A stretch of DNA of 18,644 bases from Alloprevotella tannerae (GTDB taxonomy: Bacteria > Bacteroidota > Bacteroidia > Bacteroidales > Bacteroidaceae), in NCBI GenBank assembly GCA_015259125.1, contig JABZGR010000036.1, forward strand, positions 1 through 18,644, given 5' to 3'. Position numbers and translations under genes: made by a program. The notes below the pieces were generated by a model. The model searched no databases. It was given only the letters and a program-made list of their open reading frames with translations, and had not been told where the DNA came from. This document shows positions 13,023 through 18,644 of this stretch, piece after piece. Position 1 is the first letter of the stretch, and the number at the start of each line of letters is the position of its first letter.

Positions 13023-13892
13023 ATGGCACAGCATATTCTCATCACAGGTTGTAAAGGTCAATTGGGTAATGAAATCCAACTATTGGCTTCATTCTATCCT
13101 GAATGGACATTCTACTATACGGACAAAGAAGAATTAGATATTACGGATCTTAATGCCATCAACACATTTATCGCAACTTATCATATAGATACGATAGTTA
13201 ATTGCGCGGCTTATACAGCAGTAGATAAGGCAGAAAGCGAAGAAAAATTGTGCGACTTGTTGAATCATATTGCTGCACGCAATTTAGCTGAAGCTATTGC
13301 AGCCGTAGGCGGTCATTTTATCCACATCTCTACGGATTATGTCTTTGATGGTGAGCATTATTTGCCTTATAAAGAAGAGGATTCCACGCGGCCGCAAACG
13401 ATTTATGGAGAGACAAAGCTCAAAGGAGAAACGGCCGTATTCAAGGCTTGTCCGGAGGCTGTCGTCATCCGCACTTCTTGGCTCTATTCAGCCTTTGGCA
13501 ATAATTTCGTAAAAACTATGCTGCGTCTGGGCAAAGAAAAGCAGCAATTGGGCGTCATTTTCGATCAAATAGGTACGCCAACCTACGCACACGATTTGGC
13601 CAAAGCTATTCTAAACATTATACAGCAAGGACCACAAGCCGGACTTTATCACTTTTCTAACGAGGGCGCCTGCTCTTGGTTCGACTTCACACGCGCCATT
13701 CACCGTTTAGCGGGAATCACAACTTGTGATGTGCGTCCGCTACATACGACAGAATATCCCACAGCAGCCAAACGACCGCACTATTCGGTGCTCGACAAGA
13801 CAAAGATCAAGACAACCTACAAACTCACCATACCTTGGTGGGAAGATAGTTTGCAGGACTGCATCGCTCGCCTCTTGAACGAAGAAGCATAA
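13023..13892 (+). CDS. rfbD: dTDP-4-dehydrorhamnose reductase
   Basis: A 289-residue cytoplasmic enzyme that makes dTDP-L-rhamnose with NAD(P)H, the last step of rhamnose activation for surface polysaccharides. The Rossmann motif GCKGQLG is at 9-15, with VNCAAYTAVDKAE at 59-71. The catalytic Thr lies in ISTDYVFDG (102-110), and the YGETK pair Y128/K132 is intact. The C-terminal half carries RTSWLYS and RPHYSVLDKTK, typical of RfbD. The frame continues upstream to a TTG at 12963 inside the DUF4924 gene. The ATG at 13023 is right because it places the glycine motif near the N-terminus. No other rfb genes are adjacent, so rhamnose synthesis must be completed by genes elsewhere. Confidence 0.95.
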   Translation: MAQHILITGCKGQLGNEIQLLASFYPEWTFYYTDKEELDITDLNAINTFIATYHIDTIVNCAAYTAVDKAESEEKLCDLLNHIAARNLAEAIAAVGGHFIHISTDYVFDGEHYLPYKEEDSTRPQTIYGETKLKGETAVFKACPEAVVIRTSWLYSAFGNNFVKTMLRLGKEKQQLGVIFDQIGTPTYAHDLAKAILNIIQQGPQAGLYHFSNEGACSWFDFTRAIHRLAGITTCDVRPLHTTEYPTAAKRPHYSVLDKTKIKTTYKLTIPWWEDSLQDCIARLLNEEA

Positions 13893-13948
13893 AGCATTAA
13901 AACCTCTGTTGTTCTTTTATTTCCTTTACAGTTTACCAACGTAACATC

Positions 13949-15526
13949 ATGTCCAATTTGAATCCAGAAATAACACGCCGACGCACGTTTGCCATCATTT
14001 CTCACCCGGACGCGGGTAAGACAACACTCACAGAAAAACTCTTGCTTTTCGGAGGACAAATCCAAGTGGCCGGCGCAGTCAAAAGCAATAAAATCAAGAA
14101 AACAGCGACCAGCGACTGGATGGAAATAGAAAAACAGCGCGGTATTTCAGTAACGACCTCTGTGATGGAGTTTGATTACGATGGCTATAAAGTAAATATC
14201 CTCGACACACCGGGACACCAGGATTTTGCGGAAGACACTTTCCGCACGCTGACAGCCGTTGATTCAGCTATTATCGTAGTAGATTCTGCAAAAGGAGTGG
14301 AGGCACAGACGCGTAAACTGATGACCGTTTGCCGAATGAGAAATACGCCCGTTATTATCTTTGTTAACAAGATGGACCGTGAAGGGCGCGATCCTTTTGA
14401 TCTTTTAGACGAGTTAGAAGAAGAATTGCAGATCAAAGTTCGTCCGCTTTCTTGGCCAATCAATCAGGGACAGCTCTTCAAAGGCGTTTATAATCTATAT
14501 GAACAACGCTTGAACCTATATGCTGCAGACAAGCAACATATTACGGAAAATGTAGAGGTTGACATTGCCAGCAAAGAATTGGAAACCCATATTGGTGAAG
14601 AGGATGCTAAAAAGTTGCGTGATGATCTTGAATTGGTCAGTGGTGTCTATGATGATTTTAATGTCAATACTTACTTAACAGCCGATGTTGCTCCTGTCTT
14701 TTTCGGTTCTGCATTGAATAATTTCGGAGTCAAAGAATTGTTAGATTGTTTTGTTCGCATCGCTCCTTACCCGCGTCCTGTTGTAGCCGAAGAACGCACA
14801 GTTAATCCGGAGGAATCGAAGTTTACAGGCTTTATCTTTAAAATCACCGCCAACATTGACCCAAATCATCGTTCTTGTATTGCCTTTTGCAAGATTTGTA
14901 GCGGGCGTTTTTTGCGCAACACTCCTTATTTACATGTACGCCAAAACAAGACGCTGCGTTTCTCCTCTCCCACTCAATTTATGGCACAACGCAAGAGTAC
15001 GATTGACGAAGCATGGCCTGGCGATATCGTTGGCTTACCAGATAATGGCATATTTAAAATAGGCGATACGTTGACAGAAGGAGAACTACTCCATTTCAAA
15101 GGATTACCGAGTTTTTCTCCCGAAATGTTTAAATACATCGAGAATGCAGATCCGATGAAAACAAAGCAATTAAACAAAGGCATCGAGCAACTTATGGACG
15201 AAGGCGTAGCGCAGATGTTTACCAATCAATTCAATGGGCGAAAGATTATTGGTACAGTCGGACAACTTCAATTTGAAGTCATTCAATACCGTTTAGAGAA
15301 CGAATACGGCGCAAAATGCCGTTGGGAACCTATACATCTATATAAAGCCTGCTGGATAGAAAGTGATGACCCCAATGAAATAGAAAAATTCAAGCAACGC
15401 AAGTATCAATATATGGCAAAAGACCTTGAAGGGCGTGACGTTTTCCTGGCAGATTCCGGATATATGCTCCAAATGGCCCAACAAGACTTTGAACACATTC
15501 GATTCCATTTTACAAGCGAATTCTAA
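13949..15526 (+). CDS. prfC: Peptide chain release factor 3
   Basis: A 525-residue translational GTPase that recycles RF1 and RF2 from the ribosome after termination. The length matches the family (E. coli RF3 is 529). G1 HPDAGKTT is at 19-26, the switch-I segment EKQRGISVTTS at 61-71, G3 DTPGH at 86-90 and G4 NKMD at 140-143. The extended block VAGAVKSNK (40-48) and the C-terminal EFEVIQYRLENEYG-type segment (here QFEVIQYRLENEYG) separate RF3 from EF-G. It follows rfbD by 56 bases with no visible promoter and is probably the last gene of the operon. No clear terminator is seen before the ppdK promoter; only a weak stem lies around 15556-15592. Confidence 0.97.
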   Translation: MSNLNPEITRRRTFAIISHPDAGKTTLTEKLLLFGGQIQVAGAVKSNKIKKTATSDWMEIEKQRGISVTTSVMEFDYDGYKVNILDTPGHQDFAEDTFRTLTAVDSAIIVVDSAKGVEAQTRKLMTVCRMRNTPVIIFVNKMDREGRDPFDLLDELEEELQIKVRPLSWPINQGQLFKGVYNLYEQRLNLYAADKQHITENVEVDIASKELETHIGEEDAKKLRDDLELVSGVYDDFNVNTYLTADVAPVFFGSALNNFGVKELLDCFVRIAPYPRPVVAEERTVNPEESKFTGFIFKITANIDPNHRSCIAFCKICSGRFLRNTPYLHVRQNKTLRFSSPTQFMAQRKSTIDEAWPGDIVGLPDNGIFKIGDTLTEGELLHFKGLPSFSPEMFKYIENADPMKTKQLNKGIEQLMDEGVAQMFTNQFNGRKIIGTVGQLQFEVIQYRLENEYGAKCRWEPIHLYKACWIESDDPNEIEKFKQRKYQYMAKDLEGRDVFLADSGYMLQMAQQDFEHIRFHFTSEF

Positions 15527-15604
15527 CTAAAATAGCTACAAATTCGTTAACTATGAATATCTGAAAGAAATAATCTTATATCAGGAAGATATACAGTCAA
15601 TAAA

Positions 15605-15636
15605 TTTGGACTTACACAAAATATGCTTTACTTTTG
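15605..15636 (+). promoter_or_regulatory. ppdK promoter
   Basis: TTTG (15605-15608), a 20-base spacer and TACTTTTG (15629-15636) match the Bacteroidetes consensus exactly. The start site would be near 15642, giving a leader of about 29 AT-rich bases before the ATG at 15671. No riboswitch-like structure is visible in it. Confidence 0.8.
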
Positions 15637-15670
15637 CGGTAAGTAAATATATAAAACAACACATAAAGTT

Positions 15671-18394
15671 ATGGACAACCAAAAAAGAGTCTTTACCTTT
15701 GGTAATGGACACGCTGAGGGACGAGCAGATATGCGTAACCTATTGGGCGGTAAAGGTGCTAATCTAGCAGAAATGAATTTGATAGGAATTCCTGTTCCCC
15801 CAGGATTCACTATAACCACAGAAGTTTGTAATGAATACTACGAAATTGGTAGAGAGAAAGTAATTGCATTACTTTCAGATGAGATAAACAAGAGTCTTCG
15901 CCTGGTTGAGGAAAATACAGGAATGAAATTTGGAGATCCAGAAAAGCCTCTCTTGCTTTCTGTTCGTTCAGGCGCTCGTGCTTCTATGCCGGGTATGATG
16001 GACACCATTCTTAACTTAGGACTCAATGACCAAGTTGTAGAAGGCTTGGCACGCAAGACAAACAACCCTCGTTTTGCTTATGATGCTTATCGTCGCTTTG
16101 TACAAATGTATGGTGACGTCGTTCTCGAGCTAAAACCAACAAGCAAAGAAGAAATCGATCCTTTTGAAGCGATTATTGAACGAGTTAAGAAAGAGAAAGG
16201 CGTCAAACTTGATAATGAATTAGAGACAGAAGATCTTAAGCGTTTGGTTACGCTCTTTAAAGCAGCAATTATTGAACACACAGGCAAGCGTTTCCCTGAT
16301 GATCCGATGGAACAACTCTGGGGAGCCATCTGCGCTGTCTTTGGCAGTTGGATGAATGAGCGCGCTATTCTCTATCGTAAGATGGAAGGAATCCCTCAAG
16401 AATGGGGAACAGCCGTTACGGTTATGGCAATGGTCTTCGGTAATATGGGTACAAACTCAGCAACAGGCGTTTGCTTTAGCCGAGATGCAGCTACAGGCGA
16501 AGATATATTTAACGGAGAATGGCTTGTTAACGCGCAGGGTGAAGATGTCGTGGCCGGTATTCGCACTCCTCAACAAATTACACTTGAAGGTTCTCGTCGC
16601 TGGGCGGAACTGCAGGGAATTTCCGAAGAAGAACGTAAAGAGAAATTTCCGTCTATGGAGGAGGCTATGCCTGAAATCTATAAGGAATTAGATACACTTC
16701 AGACAAAATTAGAGAACCACTATCGCGATATGCAAGATATGGAGTTTACGGTACAAGAAGGTAAACTTTGGTTCTTACAAACTCGCAACGGTAAGCGCAC
16801 AGGTGCTGCTATGGTTAAAATTGCGATGGACCTATTGCGGCAAGGAATGATTGACGAAAAGACTGCAATCAAACGCTGTGAACCTTTGAAACTGGATGAG
16901 TTACTCCACCCCGTTTTCAACAAAAAGGCATTGCAAGAGGCTAAAGAGTTAACAAGAGGTCTTCCCGCATCTCCTGGCGCGGCTTGCGGTCAAATCGTGT
17001 TCTTCGCCGACGAAGCCGTAAAATGGCATAAAGATGGACACAAAGTTGTTCTTGTTCGTATAGAAACAAGCCCAGAGGATTTGGCTGGTATGGCAGAAGC
17101 TGAAGGCATTCTGACAGCCCGAGGCGGTATGACAAGTCATGCGGCTGTTGTTGCACGCGGTATGGGCAAATGCTGTGTTTCTGGTGCTGGTGCTATCAAT
17201 GTAGATTATAAGAAGCGTATCGTTGAAATTGATGGCTTGATTCTTAAAGAGGGCGACTATATTTCATTAAATGGTACGAACGGTAGCGTATACAAAGGCA
17301 AAATTGCGACCCAAGCAGCAGAATTAAGTAGAGACTTTACAGCTTTAATGGATCTTTGCGCTAAATATACTCGACTTAAAGTTCGCACAAATGCAGATAC
17401 TCCGCAAGATGCAGAAGTAGCTCGCCGCTTTGGAGCTGTTGGTATCGGATTATGTCGCACAGAACACATGTTCTTCGACAATGAAAAGATCGTGGCTATG
17501 CGTGAAATGATTTTAGCCGACGATATAGATGGACGACGCAAAGCATTAAATAAACTTCTCCCCTATCAAAAGGAAGATTTCAAGGCTATCTTTAAGACGA
17601 TGAACGGTTGCCCTGTAAACGTCCGCTTACTTGATCCCCCATTGCATGAGTTCGTACCTCACGACAAGAAAGGACAAGCTGTTATGGCTGAAGAAATGGG
17701 TGTAACGCCGGAATACATCAAACAGCGTGTTGATAGCCTTTATGAGCACAACCCGATGTTAGGCCTGCGTGGTTGTCGCTTGGGCAACACTTATCCGGAA
17801 ATCACGCAAATGCAGACGCGCGCTATTTTAACGGCAGCTTGCGAATTGAAGAAAGAAGGATATGATCCGCATCCGGAAATCATGGTTCCTTTGATCGGTA
17901 TTCTTTATGAATTTGAGGCGCAAGAAAAAGTCATTCGCCAAGAAGCTGCCGCCATTTTCGCAGAACAAGGTGTCGAAGTTGTGTTTAAGATTGGTACAAT
18001 GATCGAAATTCCACGCGCAGCACTCACATCTAACAGAATAGCAACAAGAGCTGAGTACTTCTCTTTCGGAACCAATGACCTTACGCAAATGACCTTTGGT
18101 TATAGTCGTGATGACATTGCTACATTCCTTCCGATTTACTTGGAGAAGAAAATTTTGAAAGTCGATCCTTTCCAAGTTCTCGATCGCGCCGGAGTCGGCC
18201 AATTGATTCAGATGTCTGTAGAAAAAGGTCGTAGTGTAAGACCGTCACTCAAATGTGGTATCTGCGGCGAACACGGCGGAGAACCATCTTCTGTACGTTT
18301 CTGTCACGAAGTAGGCTTAGATTACGTTAGTTGCTCTCCTTTCAGAGTCCCTATTGCACGCCTCGCAGCGGCACAGGCGGCAGTAGAAGAATAA
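15671..18394 (+). CDS. ppdK: Pyruvate, phosphate dikinase
   Basis: A 907-residue cytoplasmic enzyme interconverting pyruvate, ATP and phosphate with phosphoenolpyruvate, AMP and pyrophosphate; in anaerobes it often serves glycolysis with PPi or gluconeogenesis. The N-terminal ATP-grasp region starts GGKGANLAEM (26-35) with PVPPGFTIT. The central swivelling domain has the phospho-histidine in GGMTSHAAVVARG (H490). The C-terminal PEP barrel has GLCRTEHMFF, NPMLGLRGCR, FSFGTNDLTQMTFGYSRDD and the catalytic cysteine in CGICGEHGG (C865). All key residues are present and the length is normal. It is monocistronic, with its own promoter and a long hairpin starting four bases after the stop codon. Confidence 0.98.
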   Translation: MDNQKRVFTFGNGHAEGRADMRNLLGGKGANLAEMNLIGIPVPPGFTITTEVCNEYYEIGREKVIALLSDEINKSLRLVEENTGMKFGDPEKPLLLSVRSGARASMPGMMDTILNLGLNDQVVEGLARKTNNPRFAYDAYRRFVQMYGDVVLELKPTSKEEIDPFEAIIERVKKEKGVKLDNELETEDLKRLVTLFKAAIIEHTGKRFPDDPMEQLWGAICAVFGSWMNERAILYRKMEGIPQEWGTAVTVMAMVFGNMGTNSATGVCFSRDAATGEDIFNGEWLVNAQGEDVVAGIRTPQQITLEGSRRWAELQGISEEERKEKFPSMEEAMPEIYKELDTLQTKLENHYRDMQDMEFTVQEGKLWFLQTRNGKRTGAAMVKIAMDLLRQGMIDEKTAIKRCEPLKLDELLHPVFNKKALQEAKELTRGLPASPGAACGQIVFFADEAVKWHKDGHKVVLVRIETSPEDLAGMAEAEGILTARGGMTSHAAVVARGMGKCCVSGAGAINVDYKKRIVEIDGLILKEGDYISLNGTNGSVYKGKIATQAAELSRDFTALMDLCAKYTRLKVRTNADTPQDAEVARRFGAVGIGLCRTEHMFFDNEKIVAMREMILADDIDGRRKALNKLLPYQKEDFKAIFKTMNGCPVNVRLLDPPLHEFVPHDKKGQAVMAEEMGVTPEYIKQRVDSLYEHNPMLGLRGCRLGNTYPEITQMQTRAILTAACELKKEGYDPHPEIMVPLIGILYEFEAQEKVIRQEAAAIFAEQGVEVVFKIGTMIEIPRAALTSNRIATRAEYFSFGTNDLTQMTFGYSRDDIATFLPIYLEKKILKVDPFQVLDRAGVGQLIQMSVEKGRSVRPSLKCGICGEHGGEPSSVRFCHEVGLDYVSCSPFRVPIARLAAAQAAVEE

Positions 18395-18398
18395 ACGA

Positions 18399-18478
18399 CA
18401 AAGCTCTCCATTTACGAAATTAGGCGGAAGTCCCGATACAAAGGGGCTTCCGCCTAATTTCGTAAATGGAGAGCTTTG
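18399..18478 (+). terminator. Very long perfect hairpin after ppdK
   Basis: Arms of 32 bp (18399-18430 and 18447-18478) are perfectly complementary, beginning CAAAGCTCTCCATTTACG. Four more pairs (TCCC with GGGG) close an 8-base loop GATACAAA. This makes a 36-bp stem starting just after the ppdK stop codon. Intrinsic terminators are usually 7-15 bp with a U-tract; here CATCTTG follows and there is no U-tract. Termination, 3'-end protection or RNase III processing are possible, as is a MITE-like insertion. Confidence 0.6.
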
Positions 18479-18532
18479 CATCTTGAATTACCTAAGCCAA
18501 ACTACCGAGCTATCACAAACAATAATTAATCT

Positions 18533-18548
18533 CAAAGGGAGACCTTTG
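18533..18548. repeat. Small hairpin CAAAGG-GAGA-CCTTTG
   Basis: Six-bp arms enclose a GAGA (GNRA-type) tetraloop in the gene-free right edge (18479-18644). The motif suggests a structured RNA fragment, but the context is cut by the window end. No coding region is convincing here. Confidence 0.3.
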
Positions 18549-18590
18549 CACAATAAATCAGCCTATTTTACCACTTATCCTATTGTTTAT

Positions 18591-18607
18591 TATTGCTGTC
18601 CGATAAA
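18591..18607 (-). repeat. 17-bp repeat, right copy (inverted)
   Basis: The reverse complement of this site equals the 17 bases at 37-53. On the minus strand more than one frame runs through the copy and beyond the window edge, as at the left copy, so a shared coding tail or an IS end is possible. The element itself lies beyond the window. Confidence 0.6.
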
Positions 18608-18644
18608 CGTCAAAAAGAGTAGGCAAGACCGCCTCAATCGCTTA

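Noticed and set aside
1..18644. CRISPR array, prophage, toxin-antitoxin, restriction or other defence cassette
   Set aside because: I found no regularly spaced repeats, no phage structural genes and no nuclease or methylase motifs in any credible ORF.

Overview
This looks like a chromosomal segment of a Bacteroidales bacterium (Bacteroides/Prevotella-like). Two kinds of evidence point there. First, several genes are preceded by the Bacteroidetes sigma-ABfr promoter, TTTG, then 19-20 bases, then TAnnTTTG. Second, the gene content and order fit that group: a DUF4924 protein beside a LysE-type transporter, rfbD and prfC, and a TetR, fabG and RluA-type cluster. Most of the window is ordinary core genome. 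The less explained parts are the intergenic structures, one eroded IS zone and the outer edges.

Left, minus strand (1-3549): a tRNA-Val(TAC) with promoter and terminator; a three-gene cluster transcribed tetR, fabG, RluA-type pseudouridine synthase; and a small secreted outer-membrane beta-barrel candidate. The fabG terminator hairpin covers the first possible start codon of the pseudouridine synthase, so that gene probably starts six codons later. A CTATAG-CA-CTATAG palindrome just downstream of the predicted tetR promoter is a likely operator.

Centre, plus strand (3710-9453): an AlkD-like DNA alkylation repair protein stands alone. After a 460-base gap holding a very large palindrome comes a putative operon: a THI5/NMT1-like substrate-binding lipoprotein without ABC partners, a 678-residue TPR protein, a secreted alpha/beta hydrolase and a small cupin. 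Convergent to it is hflX on the minus strand.

Mobile remnants (about 10900-11700): the C-terminal end of an IS5-type transposase on the minus strand abuts a short plus-strand ORF that may be the tail of another transposase. A structured intergenic hairpin resembling the palindrome near 4.6 kb follows.

Right, plus strand (11769-18394): lysE-like transporter, DUF4924 gene, rfbD and prfC, probably co-transcribed, then ppdK with its own promoter. A hairpin with 32-bp perfect arms follows ppdK. A 17-base sequence near the left end recurs inverted near the right end.

I see no CRISPR array, phage, toxin-antitoxin or defence cassette. The best candidates for something undescribed are the two related structured palindromes, the ppdK hairpin, the two predicted leaderless mRNAs (hflX and the lysE-like gene), and the lipoprotein-TPR-hydrolase-cupin operon.
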